64,000 nucleotides of DNA from Metallyticus violacea (taxonomy: Eukaryota; Arthropoda; Insecta; Mantodea; Metallyticidae), in NCBI GenBank assembly GCA_030762175.1, contig CM060846.1:232997512-233061511 (forward strand). The letters run 5' to 3'. The position numbers were made by a program, and so were the translations under genes. Positions within the stretch are counted from its first letter, which is position 1. Each line of letters begins with the position of its first letter. This document shows, in pieces, positions 20,459 to 35,601 of the stretch. The notes under the pieces were generated by a model, which had not been told where the DNA came from, searched no databases, and saw nothing but the letters and a program-made list of their open reading frames with translations.

Positions 20459-23195
20459 CAGAAGAATGTTTTGTGGATACCCTTTGGTTTTCTGGCAGAT
20501 GAGAGGTCTTACAAAGATTTAAGTATGTGGAATAATTTAACAACAATTAAAAGAATACAATAAGGTAAGGTGCATTTTACTGTAACTGCTAGCACCAATG
20601 ATGTACTCCTAGTTAACAATTTTGCACACATGTAAAGTTATTTATATCACTCTGTCATGTGCAATAATTAATTAATATATTCAATAGTTGACTTTCAAAC
20701 ATAATGAAATCTTTACAAAACTTATTCACATAGTACACGACTTACTATTCAATGTTCAAATTTTATGCCAAAAATCTAAGCACCAAATTCAGTTTTAATA
20801 TCACATTGGGTATACAGGAAACAATGTATGATTGAATTTAATAAAAATGTTATTAACTACTACCTCTTCAGACATATTTGTCATATATACAAAAGAATCC
20901 TAACAGTCATTCTTAGTACTATCCTTTTTAAGAAATAAAATATATAATTTATTCAAAGAATTATGCAAACTTTTAATTAGAGTGTTGTATTATAAAACTA
21001 CATGTGCCCAAATCTTAGTAGGCAAGCATTTATCATATTGTGCAGAATCTGAAATTAAAAAAATAAATTAACACAGCATATGATACAAATATTGTGGATT
21101 TTTAAGGTGTACCAATTAACTGCAACTGTGTAAACATATGACTTCTTTCACTATATATAATGAAAACACATGTGAAAAGCAGATTTATTAAACACTGCTA
21201 TTGGCAATGGTCAGTTCTATTCTTATAAATACACAAAACTGCTCATCAGCTAACAGCAAAAGACACTACATGTATAGACAGTGCACTGTTCTCCCACTTC
21301 AAAGCAGGGAAGAGCAAGATGGTTCCTTCCATTGGATCAATACTGTGTTTCCATGGTAACTTCATACTAGGCTTTACTCCCTTTATGCAGTTGTTTGTTG
21401 GTGTATAAGATGAGTGCTAACAGTTACTTCATCAAACACATGGTAGATTTTATAATAATAGGCACATATTATTTATAGTCACTTTGTTATAAATTAACAA
21501 AATGTGATATTAAGAGATTCACACCATTGTGTTCTAATTGATTCTAAGGCTCTTTCAGTACATTTCATTATAATATAACACATAATAAAGAAGTATAAGT
21601 GGTGAGTATTATAGATTTTATGTATGGTATTATTATTTCAATATTATTATTTCCCTAATCCTAAAATATTAAATAAGGAATAGAACATTACTGTGCTTAT
21701 TTTGCTTATTTTAAAATTGAGTTAGCCTCTGAAAATCAGTGCATTTTCTCATTAGTACTGTTGAACATTATAATATAAAGCAATTAAAAAACTGATCAAA
21801 TTTAACATTTCAGATAGAAACATTTATCACTTCCTAATATATTTAGATATGTATTGGTGTGTAATGAGATGAGCATAAGGATGCTTAAACAAATGTGCAT
21901 AATTGAGAGGAAAAATTGAAGAGGAAAGTGAAAGCAGTAAAGAAATGAAAAATCTGCTAGACACTAATATTGCACTAAATGTTTAACATCCAGTGCCAAT
22001 GAAAATATATTTGAAGCTCTAACATTACCTTACAATTTTATGTGCTGTGAAATGTTATGTGCTAGTAGATCTTTTTAGAATGTTTATGTTTAGATAATTT
22101 ACTTGTAGAACTACTTGATATATTATGAAATTTATCATTTTGAGAAAAAATAATGTTAAACATTTAACATATGTCATAGGCAGAGGTTATTGTTCTTGTA
22201 CATGGGTAAGAGAAAAAGCCTTAATTACAAAATATTTATTTTCAGCCACATTTTTTAAATTACAATTTCAGATTTATGTAACAATTTTTGTTAATAGTAT
22301 CTAGCATACATTGACTCATAAACAGTCATTAATATTATCTGCATATGAGTGATTTGATATAGTTAAGAGCGAATAATTCTAAGCTATATAACAGATAAGT
22401 CCATACTGGCTACCAAAGCTAATTATCTCCTGTCAGTGCTACTTAGGAGTTGTAGGTTAGGGTCAGTACCTTAATCTCCGTTTGATTAACAAGACATTCT
22501 TTATATCAAGCAGTTCTCCATGGATCTGAATAAGGTTGATGAAATACATTACAGACTTGTTCCCTTAAAAAAAACATCTTGAAACTGTTGGGGATCAAAC
22601 CTGAAACTGTTCAGCAGTAGTGAAACATGCTGATCACTATAATTTTTCTCAGATTCTGGGTTTCATCAAAATAAGCTCTGAGGAAGCCTAGCATATAATG
22701 TGCAAAAATTTAGCAAGAACTTTTATTGGCAACATGCAGCAAAATGTGGAAGCTGAGACAAAATATATTGACACCACATACACATTCTAAACAGAGTGAT
22801 CAAGAATTAAAAATTTGTGACATTCATGAAATAACAATCAGTAATCACAATGAAACACAAGAATCAGCAAATTGTGGCATTTATTTTTATCTGTTACTTG
22901 GTGATCCTAATGGTATGTTAAAGGCCTATCATATATTACAAAATTTTAAACATATTACACACTTACAGATGAGCTGCTAAGCAACATGTTTGAGGTTTAC
23001 ATTGAGAATCTGATCAATGATATTGTTACCAATCATGTTTCTTTGCAAACTTGTATAGTAACAGACATAACATTGCCAAACTCAATTTATTATAACCTAT
23101 TTTAGTGTATATTAAGCTGGTTAATTAGTCACATATTTGCATATCCTTATTTGATTTTACTTGTACACTAACAGGTCTACAAACAATAAAGATGA
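20459..23195. other. Long AT-rich interval, nothing recognised
   Basis: No reading frame with a motif. The frame 22726-22980 (84 codons) has no recognisable domain and no start or splice context that I would defend. Confidence 0.6.
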
Positions 23196-23310
23196 TATAC
23201 TGCTTAAAGTGAAGCATTAAGAGTGTGTAGTTCAACTGAATCATACAATGATATCAATTATATGATTAGCTTCATTGTGCAAGTTCCAATTTACATTTTA
23301 ATTAATAAAA
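23196..23310 (+). mobile_element. Solo PLE terminal fragment
   Basis: GTGAAGCATTAAGAGTGTGT, TCAACTGAATCATACAATG and TATGATTAGCTTCATTGTGC are collinear with the PLE ends at 7.7, 9.9, 11.45 and 19.8 kb. No coding part is attached. Confidence 0.85.
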
Positions 23311-26300
23311 ATGATTGTTATTTTTATTGTTACCACCTCTTCTTCTTGTTCTTCTTTGGCATCTGCAGTCAGGCTTCTTCAGATTTGGGTTATATCATTT
23401 TCTTGATGTAGCAGAACGTAAGTCTTTTATCATTTTGATACTTTCCAGCATTCTGTCTTGTTTCAGACATAGCTGATTCAGAATATTGTGATGCATTGGA
23501 TATGGTAAATCTATTGGCTCTCTTCATCTGATTCATTAACTTGTAACTATTTACAAATGTGGAATTGAGAGCAATAAACTTATTTTGAAAAACATTAATT
23601 TGTTAATCCATTTCATCTTTGAGTGTTTTTTGTAAACTAGTACCCCACCTTCTGAATCTATCTCCATCTAAATTAGTCTATTTGGTCACAGACTTATATA
23701 CTTACCAATACCCTAAATACAAAACCAGTGCACTAATTATTTCATGTCATTCATTCCACAGTCTCAAATTATTCAAATAATTTAAGATTACTTAATGTAC
23801 TAAAACTATGCTTCTAAAAATGTTTTATACATATGAACAATCCTAGGCATTCTGTTAAAATCAAATTTCTCTTACCGGTTGCCTAATATGCCCTGTCCCA
23901 CTCTTAAGGATTCTGTTGATGCATTTAATGACAGTTATTGTTTTCATGGATGAAATAAATTGAAATTGAAATTGATATGTTACCTCAGAGATAGAAGGAT
24001 AGCAGCTGTGTTTTTGCATAAAGTGCATACACCACTGGATGTAAATCTTTTGTTTTATTCCCTTTCTATTTTGTTATAATTCATTTTTTCATTTGATAAT
24101 ATCTATTATTTATTTTCCTCCCTCACACTTTTTGCCTTGAGATTTATTAAATCTATGTTCATGTTACATTACCTTCAAGATTCAATGTTTACATTTACCG
24201 TCTTCACTTGACTTCTGCCTTTGAAGAAGAAAACAAACTGTTTGATATGTTGCAATATACGAATGTTTATTTCTGTGTTTTATTGATTTCTGCTACTCTA
24301 TTTATTGTTATTTTAGCTACATTTTCCAAAAGTTACTTTAATTTTCAATTTTTACATACATACACACACACACACAGATACAGGATGTCAATATGTTTCA
24401 TTATGTTAGAAAAAGAAATAGTTCTGGATCATTAAACACGCTTTTTAGACCAAATTCTTCCCTCTTTGTTATATCATCCTATTCATCTTCTGCCTCAATC
24501 TTCTCAAAACATTTTCATAAATCAGATTTGTTCCCATGAGCACCAAAAGTGAAATCATGCTGGAAACAGTTGGAATCTGTTTTTAGCTGACTGTCGAAAG
24601 ATATCTTTCCTTTAAAGCAGTTTATGATTTGACAGCTATTGATCTCTTTCAGGTACCAAAAATATCCTACATATTTTTAGTATTAAGAATGTAAGAACTC
24701 ATAGCTCAAGTATACAATGGTGTCTTGATACCTATTATTAACCAAAGGGTGTAAGGATGACAATGACACTAAAATCTTGGCTTCTTAAAATCACAAATTG
24801 TGTTTTGCCAATTTTGCAGGACTAGTGATAAAAAAAAAGAGAACAAGTTTGCATATTAAAGATATTATTCCAAATTTATTTAACATTCATTGAAATAAGA
24901 AATAGTTAATTCTTGAAAGTCATTTTAATTTCATTTTAAGCAAATTACTTTTCTTATCAAAGCTTCCCGAAATTATAATTCCATATTTAATTAGGACAAT
25001 GTGCAGTATTCATCATTCTGAGAGTGGTGGTGGAGGGCTATTTTGGAGAGAATAATTCTCAAAATATTTAAAATTTTGATTTCAAATAATGGTTAAGTAC
25101 ACCTCAATCAAATTATAATTACCAAGTTGGAATTTCTTCTTTTTTCATTTCTGATCTAAGGTATTCTAAAAAGTGTTTTGCTAATTTTTTTACTTGCTAT
25201 TATTTTATTTTTGCTTGGCTTTACTATATTATCATGGACTTATTCCACAAAAGTATGCCCTAATACATACAAGTCCTTGTAAAGTATGGTCTTGTAACTT
25301 TGTGTTCCATGAAAGAAGTACAACACTGGTAAGATATTAGTAAAGAGTTACAAGTGACATATAAGACCAAAATGGAGGAACAACTGTTTGCTATACGCCA
25401 CCATAACTTGAATTAGGTTTTGTCCACTCCTTAAGGATTTTTAATGTGCAGAGCAGATTATTGTAATTCCTGATAAATGGGTGTTGTATTTTTTCTCTGT
25501 AATAATGATGGTTTTAATACTTTGTTATGCATTTATTAATATTTAAGTGTAATAATCCACTTTGAGATGATGGTCTCTTATAGCTACATTTAGAAGCATC
25601 CATTTCAATCATCAAGAAATGGTAGAAGAATTGAGCTTCCCATTGCTCTTGGTAATTTATTTTATTAGTCCATTTGATCATTTGTATTAATTAATTTATT
25701 TATTTATTTATTTTTTATGTGGGTTGACGGTCACATTCTCATTATAAGCAAAAGCTGGGAAAATTCTGTCAAAAGACATTATTTTAAAAGAGAATGAAGA
25801 ATGAAAAGAAATTATTTTCTTGGCAGTTAGCAAGAACCTTAAAAATACATTAACTAAGATGCTGGTGTGAAATATGTATTTGAAACATGAAATGCCAATA
25901 CCGGTCATAAGCTGTACTTTAATTGCCCTTAGTCTAACTTTATCATTGTAAACAAATATTTATTTTTTCTTTATACATATTTCCACTTATCATTATTGTC
26001 ACTTTTTTAGTTCTTAGCACATTTGGGTCAATTGATTCCCAAAATCAATAAAATGATAAATTTTGGACTAGTATTCGAAATCACCAATATTCTTGTAATT
26101 TGTATGAATTTTTCTGCCAATACAAGAATATTGGTGAGTTTTAAAGTACAAGTGAAGCAGATCGTGGAACAAAATTTTACTAATAACTGCAAATTACAAG
26201 ACGATACACTTGTAATGTATTAGACCATACTTTTGTGGATCAGGGCCCATAACTCCAGTTCAGTATGCCTAAATAGCAATTTATTAGAAAAAAAGACCAG

Positions 26301-27454
26301 TTTTTGATTTCAGAATAAGAGTATAAAAGTAATTTAAAATATTTTCTGCTGTCTGCTAAATAAAATTATATAAATTCAGTTGTCATGAAAGAAATTAATC
26401 AGGATCTGAAAGCAATGTATTCTGTCATACAAGATTTTCAAGAAACAAAGTTTTTGTATTTTAATTTTGAGTAATATAATTGTCATATTGCAAAAATTGA
26501 ATGTATGAAGACTTTCTTAAGTAGCTAAAAATTCATATATATCATTCCACATTATCTTTTCCTTGTATTCATCAATACTATTGAAATTCTTAAGCATCTT
26601 GTGTAAAATAACTTCAAGTCATAAAAATCATAAGTCTGCATTTCTGTTACATGTTATGGCATTCCAGTTTTTTGCCTAGCTTAACTACTGTTCCATTTTG
26701 GCTAGGGATATAACTTGTTCTGGTTTATAAAGCATGAGACTTGCACTTATTAATGGGTGAGTGCATTCTTTCTCCTTCATTTTGTATATGACTAGTATTT
26801 AGAAATACTAACAAGATGTAGAATGCTGGGAAGGGCATATAAATACAGGCAGATTGTACCTATTTGTATTTTGCCCCTACAATTGTAACAGTAGAAGACA
26901 ACATCTCAAATTGCTTCACAGTAACCGGACTGTAGAAATTATGAGATACTGCTTCCAATTTTCTTGCCTCCTCTTCCTCCTAAGAACTCATCTCACGTAT
27001 AATAAATTTGTTATTTCGAATGTAAAAAATTACATAATCATTGAAATTTTTGCTTGTAATAAAAACTAGACCTGATGGAATAGGCAAAACAGTTTATAGG
27101 TCAAACATGCAAACCTTAAGTTTTCCATTAAAATTGCTTCTTCTTTGCATATCTGCTGTTTTCTCTCCCCCATTTTTCTGTGTGAAGTTCATAATTTTCT
27201 TTATTTTGAATGTATATTTCAGCTAATACATTTTTTAAATGTTCACATTCTGATCATTGACCCTTCTTGGGAATGAAAAAAATATGTTAAATTCAGTACT
27301 AAAAATATGCTCATAAAAATAGTTTCCTCAAATGGTTCTTTATTTTCACAATTTATTTTCTATAAGTGAAACCTTTCTGCCAAACACAGACCCATCATCC
27401 ATACATGTTTGTTCTGATAGTGCCCTTAGGTAGTGGAACTGAACTGAAGAGAAT
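23311..27454. other. Long AT-rich interval, simple repeats only
   Basis: It holds a short (CA)n at 24358-24378 and an (ATTT)n tract near 25687-25712. No gene, SINE or coding relic was recognised on either strand. Confidence 0.6.
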
Positions 27455-27466
27455 TATTCAATATGG

Positions 27467-27567
27467 TTTAATTTTATGTCATCTAAACACTCTTAATGCT
27501 TCACATAAAATTAAATCAAATGATTAGCTTCACTGTGTTTAGTTCCATATATAATTTTTAAATAAAA
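27467..27567. mobile_element. 101-bp PLE-end insertion with 12-bp target duplication
   Basis: It is flanked by TATTCAATATGG at 27455-27466 and 27568-27579. Inside are CACTCTTAATGCTTCAC, the reverse complement of a PLE end block, and TGATTAGCTTCACTGTG, the forward terminal block. A 13-bp inverted repeat (TTTAATTTTATGT and ACATAAAATTAAA) lies between them. It is a very small derivative of the PLE termini. Confidence 0.75.
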
Positions 27568-27579
27568 TATTCAATATGG

Positions 27580-30500
27580 GTTCTTATACTATTTTTAATT
27601 GACTCTTCCAGTGGTATCCATGTTTCCCTCTATTGTCAATTTCACAAAACCAGAGTCATTGCATTTACCACAAGCTTTTCTATCAATAGATTCAGTTGAC
27701 AAATATTTTCATGTTTTTCTCATTAGCCCTTTACTGTCAATCGTGTTCTAGAATATTGTTGTAACTGACCGAGATTTTTTTTCATTTTCATTGACTCTAG
27801 ATGTTGTTACAGTATTCAAAGTATCTTAAATGTACTTCATTATACACATATTACTGACTTAACTGATAAATCTCTCTATACTATTGATGAGGCACAAGCA
27901 TTCATAATTAATAGAGAAGAAGAATTCTACACTCTGAAATGTCTGTAATAGATGTTGTAGTATATAGTCCTTTAACAGCAAAAAAACTTTGTAATGAGTT
28001 TGAAGTAGAAGTTTATAAGTCAAAAAGTAAAGAGAAGTAGTTTGTGTGAAGATAATGTGTTCTATGGTAATAATAATGATCATAATGCTGACACTGTTCC
28101 AAAAGTTGAGCTAGATATGAACTTCTTTGGCTACTGCTTAAAGAATATTTAATCAATAGAACATATGCACATTTTTTGTGAAACATTTGGTGGTACCAGT
28201 TACTGTATTATAGAAGTCAGTTCCCAACACAAAATGCAGTAACAAGTAGTGTTATGTAATATGGGAGTACATATACAAACCTTGAGAAACCGCATAAGGA
28301 TGAATACATGGTTCACTCCAAAGGATACAATAAAAACTCCAGAAATCTAAAAGCCTTACTATAAGAGAAATGAAGTACACTCCCGGAAGAAATATCTAGT
28401 CTATATGAACAGCGATCTGCATCTCAACTAAGACCTTTATTTATGTAAATATATTCTAGCCAGATAAAAAGTCAAAGGTTGGGGTAGGAAGAAGAGCTTG
28501 ACACAACCTTGTCCCTGTATGTTCCCTTCTCCATTGTAAGTACTGTGTATTACACACTAAATATAACAGTTTGACAAATGTAAAAGCCAAACCTAAAGTA
28601 ATAGCATTGAATGAGGAAGCACAAGCACAATACCCTGTGGGGTTGCAATCAAGATTCAAGGTGGTGGGCACAATGTCAAGGGAGAGTGCATCATACATAA
28701 ACAGGCTAGTGGAAAACGTAGAGCATCAATGCCATTGTTGAAGATGTCAAAATGCATCCCATTTGAAGAGGTTATTGTTGGGAGTTGTTATTGTTGGCCT
28801 GGTGAGCAAATTTTGAAGCTATTTGGTATGGCAGCCATGTTGGGCGCCAAAATTTGAGATGGTGTGATATGGCTCAGGCTATGTGCCCCAGGTTGGACAC
28901 TTATCTTGAAGTGCTCTGTTCTTAATGTTGAATGGCCTCATGTTGTGGAGCCAATTTCTTAGTTTGAATATTGGCCGCTTTGGTGTTTTAGCCCATGCTT
29001 CAATGACGAATCTTGTGGATTTCTTCTATGTTGTTGAATTGTATTCAACAGGATTGGGAGAGAGTTTCTATAGTGTAAATAAATATGCGATGGGACATAA
29101 TATATATGGGTATTTTATTAAGTCTAAATTCTTTAGCGTTATTTAGTGTTTTATCAATGATAGACTTGGCTACTTTGAATATAAATTAGTTGCTGCATGT
29201 GAAACTTACAGATGAGTGCACTGGCACGTGGAACTGAAAGTCAAACTTATAACTGCAGAAATCTTGCCTGGTGTAAAACTTAAAGACTTTTTTAAGATTT
29301 ACAAAATGATTTCTTATGACATATATACCAGATGAAATTTTTGACCAACCATTGGCCATCACCATGGCACATACGGTTAATGCTTTGGTCCTAATGAGCT
29401 GCAAGAGGTCACAGAAATAAATTTTGCCTGGTCAAGTTGCATGAAGGTAATGATGAGCTTATGTCATTTTCAATCATTCCATTCATTGTCTTGACCATAT
29501 AGTAATTGGCATGGGATAAATGCAATAAAAATGAAGGTCTACTTCATGTAGATTCAGAATGTTGTAAATTACAAATAAGCAAAAGGAAATATAAAGCAAA
29601 TTGAAAAAATACTCTTTAACAACAGTAACGTAAGTAATGACATTAAACCTAAACTAAACAATAAATTGTGTGAATCATATTGTGAGCTGTATAACATGAT
29701 TCTGAAAAACCAATTACTCTTCAGATTTTCATTAGTATATCAAATGTAAGCCTTAAATATCTCTTAATATCTTTGCTGCTTATAGGATATAATCTTTAAG
29801 CTTACTCACAGGGTAAAGCACTTGAAAATTACATGCTTCTTGCCATCTCAAATCTTACACATTTATCTAAAAATTGTCTCAATAGATTACTATAAAACAG
29901 CATAGTTCTAACTAAAAGTTTAGTGGTAAATCAGATGTTCAGAGTGCATAATGATAATTATTGCAAAATATTTCTTCGGCTGTACCAGGCTGGCAAAGAG
30001 AATCAGAAATCTACCTTATATAAATGGAAGTTTCTAACGATATGGTTAAATTTTCAGCAGCTAAGAAAAAATCATATTTCTTTGCTCTTCTGATTCAATT
30101 GGCCATGGTCTAATGCAATAAATAACTTTGCAACAAAGGACATAGCACAGCTGTTAGGTTGTATTGCTTGTGCAAAATTGGGTAGAGCCAGCAGCTTATT
30201 ATTCCAAAATAAACTACAAAAGCAGAGAATGTAATCATGCCTCCCCAGTTTCTCTAAAAATGGTAATTAGCTTAATGGACTCAATTGCATCGTTGATTCC
30301 ATTTAATTCAAATTGGGAATGAATGTTTAAATTTTTACGCAAGGGCAAGTAGATATTTCAGCAGCATGTGTTGTTTTTATATTTTCATATAATAAATAAA
30401 ACCATATATGCTGTCCCACATTGCACACACTGCTATAAGCTATTCAACGACACATTATTGCAAAATTTCTGAAAAGTTTATGCTAAAATAAATATTATCT

Positions 30501-33500
30501 CTAGCATGTTGAAGAATCAATTTTTTTTTTTCAATCAGGTAATACAAAATATTATATTCAATTAAAGAAACACTAAAATCAATAAAAAAATTATGAATGC
30601 ATATATATGAGGTGGTTTTGTAGCAGTAATATTGTATTAGGCTAAGCTTGTGAGCTCCCTTAAGAGCTATTGTTATTGTATTGTCCATATATTATGTAGC
30701 TTATGTTAAAGTATGACACGCATAATTACTGTTGAAGTTGACAAGCTGTGTAATTTGAAACTACAAATGCACTATTAAATATGAAATAAAAATTGTATTA
30801 CTGAAGTGAATGAATCTTAATACGTATGAGAGTCACTACAAAACTTTTTGAGTTATGCAACATGGACCAATAAGAAGTTGCCATAATATTGGATTTTCAC
30901 ATACACTACAGCAAGTTTTATATACTAGCACCTCTGGCTCTGGAAATAGAATTACTCTTTTTCTTTGATATAGTATTCATCTTCTCTTCATCCACAGCAA
31001 CAGCTTCTACCAGGCGGGAAAATCAGTATCTATGTAGGAGATTCTTCACATTTTATTACTAGAAGAAATTGCATACCAAATTGAGATTACAGCATCATGA
31101 GATTGCAGATATCATGAAATTATTAATTTACTGAAATGAGGAGCAGCATAATCTTGAGGTAACCCCCCCTGTTCTTGGTCATCTCTCCTTAATTTTTGAA
31201 AACATCATAGGTAATTTAATTGTCATCTTCTTTGCTTTGTGCTTTAGTACCCTAGAAAGAAATAAGCACTGTAGAGGTTATGTTTTGCATGTTTATTAAA
31301 TTGATATTGTCCATTTACAACTGTTTTTACTTATTAGAGCAAGATTTGTTTTTAAAATATTTGTCATTGAGTAAAATGATATAGACAGATGCGTTTTCAT
31401 TGCTAAATTTATCGCATGTGCTACACATTCAGTAATATAGTTTTTTTCAGAATTTTAAATTATCAAGACCATTTCAAACCTCAAAATCCACTTAAAAATG
31501 AATGCTTTTCTGCGTGGTTACAGAGTTATACTTTGTACCTGATCTAAATGTATTAACCAAGGCTTAATTAAAGTTTAAAACTGTCATATCAAAACCACTA
31601 AAATGGAGCTATTATATATTCCAGATATATAGTCAATCAATTTTTGCACTCTTATATTCCATGTACTATAGAACTGCTCAGAATGTGTTTCATGAGCTAC
31701 TGCAGCTGATGAACACTCAGCATATATAACAAACCTCAATCTTCGGAGCATAGATATTAGATTTCTGTAGTAGTGTGAATGAGAGGCTACAACCTCCCAA
31801 GTTAATTAAAGATACATTGGTAAATATTATCCAGTATATTTAGAAACTATGTGTATGGACTTCTGGAAATGATTAAGGATGTATAATATTTATGATACAG
31901 ATGGATCATTGGTAACATAGTGGAGTGATGTTCTTTGGGAGACCCTCTTGACCAACAGGCTAGTTGGGATGAGCCAAGTTCCATCATCTGTTATGATACA
32001 GAAACATTTCATTTTAACTACTTGCAACAATTCAAGCAATATGAATTGGGGAAGAATTTTCACCATTCTGCCATAAATTAATTGTTCTATAGTGGCATCA
32101 CACATTATATCACATTAGTTTAACATCAATAAACTGTGGTTTTATGTGAAAACCACTAATACTGAACAAAAGCCTACATTTTATTTATCAAATTGATCAA
32201 GTTAGTTAAGTCAACTCCTCTCCTCCAAAAGCAGCAGTTTTGCAGATTTTGAGTCTTTTCAATATTATTGTTTTATTTTAGCAGAAACAAAATGTTTATA
32301 CATTACTATTCATTTATCTGCTAGAAGATGCTAAATTACTTGCAAAATATACAATTAACACAATACCATAATATAAATGTTTACAGAAATGAGTTTCAAA
32401 AATGCATTATAGAGAAGCGATTAATTGTACTATAGCCTCATTAATTAATTGCTTATTTGCATTCACTTCAATTTTGTAATGAATATGAAATTGTAAATTA
32501 AGTACGCTGACTTACCATTTGCTAATAGGGTGTGAATGTACTATTCATTTATCTTTTATATCTAAACTGTTTTTGTCAAAATGGCAAGCACACATGTAGG
32601 TAGTTTTTATTTACTGCACATGTATGTTTCCCAAAAAGTCAGCCCAAAGCTTATATCTGAAATTATAAAGAGTTATTAAATTTATTTGTTCTTATAACAC
32701 AAATAATTGTCTTTTTTTAAATGTCCTAACATGTAAAATGTAAACATTGTAAGAAAACAGTTTTGAAATATCTAATCTAAATCCTACCCTAAATAATACT
32801 CATCAGTAATTAAACTGTTGCCACTTCTGATGATACTGAAAACTTTAAATAAAGTCACTGTAATAATAATTCTGTATAAATGAATTAAGAAAGCACATTT
32901 TACTTTACACCACACTGTGTTCACTGTTACTATTATTATGTTTTTTGGGGAGGTAGCAGAATTAGAAGAAAGATTCTCTCTAGTTATAAACTTATGAATT
33001 TACTATATATTTTGTTGAAATACTGTGAAAAAACTAATTGCTCATTTTAACACATTTTGTATAAGATACATTCACATGGCATTTAAACATATTTTAAATA
33101 TACTTTTCCTGAATGGATGGTTTTTTTCAATGCAATGTGCATTTGTATCTTCAAGAATAAAAGTACAAATAGCCATAAACATGCAGAAATCTTACTTCCG
33201 CTCAGCATTTTTCGGAAAACGAAACAGTTTAGTTCCTTGTCTCCCCTGATGTTGCACCCCACCACGGCGTGCTACATTACTTTTTAATAAATGCATTTAA
33301 ACATGCTTCGAGTTTTTACATAACCACCGCGATATCAAAACATGATGTAACAAATCACAATTTCTCTTTTTCGGAACTGCAGATAACCACTTTTAAAGAT
33401 ATTCCGCATAAAATTATTCGGTTCGATTCTATTTGCCAACTCTAAAGCAATTAGAGAAAAGAATGTTTCTGTTAGGCGAAATAGGTTTAAACGCGGTTTA

Positions 33501-33838
33501 ATTTTGCAGCTTTAGCGTCTTTGTAATTGAGAGTCATTTGTAGGAGTTGTCAAACAACAGAGTTGCTAGCGCAGCCCTAATTTTGCAGATATCCTCACGG
33601 ACTGTCGTTCACACGAGATTCCAAGGTCACCAACCCAGTGGTATTAGTCTGCATATACTTTTTGTTACAAAAATATGAACAATATTACTAGGCCGTTTGA
33701 ATCATGTTGATCGTGGTTTCTTTGTGTCCTACGTGCGTCTATTTTTAATCTCCTTGTTTTAATGTGCCCTTGTTTGCACGCATTATTTCATAATCGTTTG
33801 TTCATGTTTATTTCCAGTTTCTAGAGCGATCTGTTTTA
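27580..33838. other. Long AT-rich interval, no gene recognised
   Basis: More than 6 kb without a supportable feature. A TTGGGCGCCAAA block at 28839-28850 resembles the tRNA-Lys 3' end (see the 54.9 kb repeats). Frames at 28456-28698, 29186-29404 and 31890-32105 (all minus) show no domain. From about 33.2 kb GC content rises. Confidence 0.55.
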
Positions 33839-33892
33839 CTTTCTTTCTTTTCTTTTCTTTTCTTTTCTTTTCTTTCTTTCTTTCTTTCTTTG
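33839..33892. repeat. (TTTCT)n / (TTTC)n microsatellite
   Basis: A mixed CT-rich simple repeat: pentanucleotide units first, then tetranucleotide units. Confidence 0.95.
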
Positions 33893-34608
33893 CACTTTAC
33901 ATTACTAACCTAATTCAATGAGCTCTTTCATTTTCGCTTGACATTCATAGAAGCACATTACTAGTAATACATGACTATAAATTTATGTGCCTATGGTTGG
34001 CGTATAAATATATGATGACCACGGTCGACCATTATCCTATTCAAATTGACTCTAAATTTGTATATCAATAATAACATTCAAAAATGAAAAATATAAATTC
34101 TAACAAAAATTGACTTCACCAGAGATCTTTCGGAGCATCGGATTACTTCAGAATTTTATATGGTTTTAATAATTGTTTGTGGTACCTGCCGGAAATTTTG
34201 TTGATCTTAGGGTCCACTAATTCATAAGTATGAGGACCAAACCTGTTCATAATACAACAGCTTCCTTTAAACAGGAGTTCCATTTTCTAATCTTACACAT
34301 ACTATCATTAGAATTATTTAATTTCTTTGCACTTTCTGAAAAGTATCGAGATGTTTGATAACGGCGCACATCCTTCGTATAGTCATCACATAAATTTAAG
34401 GAGTTGCTATATATTTATTCTATATCGGATTTATCGGCCTTCTTATTACGACGATCATTTTAGTTAATCCTAGATAAATATATTCCACGGTGAAAACATC
34501 GTCTTGTAAAACACGTTCTGCCTCCAATTGAACAATTCCCCCCCCCCCTTTTTTTCACTCTATCCACCTTAAATGGTGCAATTATCAAAGTCGTCGCTTC
34601 TTTTATTG

Positions 34609-34809
34609 TTAATTTTTTATTCTCGAAATCCATGCTGGCTCTCCAGGCGTTGAATGCGTCACATCTCTGCTACTAAACATGGTATTACGAGAAACAATTT
34701 CAAACGTTTCATTATTTATCTCAACTCGGAGTATTATCTGGTATCTTACTCTGTCACGCTGTTTCCCTACAGCAACTGCACAATATACACCACATACTGG
34801 TAAACTCAA
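34609..34809 (-). pseudogene. Possible gag-pol linker / protease-like fragment
   Basis: A 66-codon minus-strand frame with YQIILRVEINNETFEI, which resembles the strand-loop pattern after the active site of a retropepsin. No D-S/T-G triplet is visible. It lies in the same orientation as, and about 0.8 kb downstream of, the gag-like frame at 35.6-35.9 kb, which is the only reason for the suggestion. Confidence 0.25.
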
Positions 34810-35601
34810 TGTTTACACATCATGGGCGCTTACTTTATTATAGAAGGCTTCGCTACACACACTATTGTTCGCTCCTGTACACACCAAGTTTTCGTCACGC
34901 AAATTCTCAATCTTTACTTCTATCTTCGGAGTATCATTTGTTCATTCCTCATTCTGATTTTCGTCTAACGGGTTTCGGACGGTTTTCTTTGTAAGTACAG
35001 TGATTGGCCCTCATAATTTCTCGCGGTGATCATCTTTATCAACATTATTCCCGACCTCTACTCGGGCCTGGATGGGCCGGGAAACACGTTTCGTTGTGGC
35101 CTATCAACAATCGGTACATTAATTTTGCTCCCCATTGCGGCTGAATCATTATTATGCTGATGTCCAGAATGTTTGTATTCCCTCGCTTCTTCACTCAGAG
35201 GCAGGGATATATCCGGAATGTCTCTTCGCAAGGATTGCTGATTTATCATTCGCCATGGTGGACACCAAGGCTGATGCTCATTTGCCCACGGTCTCTCTAT
35301 TACGGCGATTTCTAGCCCTTTGGGGTGCCCTTTGATGGTACGTGTTGCCTACTCCACCTATAAATTAATATAATTTACACGGGATCTTCTATTTGTGCAA
35401 TTTGCATGCAGGTCGCATTTTTTTTTTTTTTGCGAATATTCCCCGCCCCGAAATAGCATTACCTATTTTGTCTTGCTTTGTCCCTTTTCTGGAAGTTTCT
35501 GAAATTAGGCTGATTGTCCCGTAAACCATTACCTATCGGGTTCTGGACATCAAATTCCTATAATAAATCAAACACTTGTAAATTTTCAGTCTTGGTTACA
35601 A

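Noticed and set aside
31890..32105. 71-codon minus-strand frame
   Set aside because: No motif, no splice or start support, AT-rich surroundings; probably chance.
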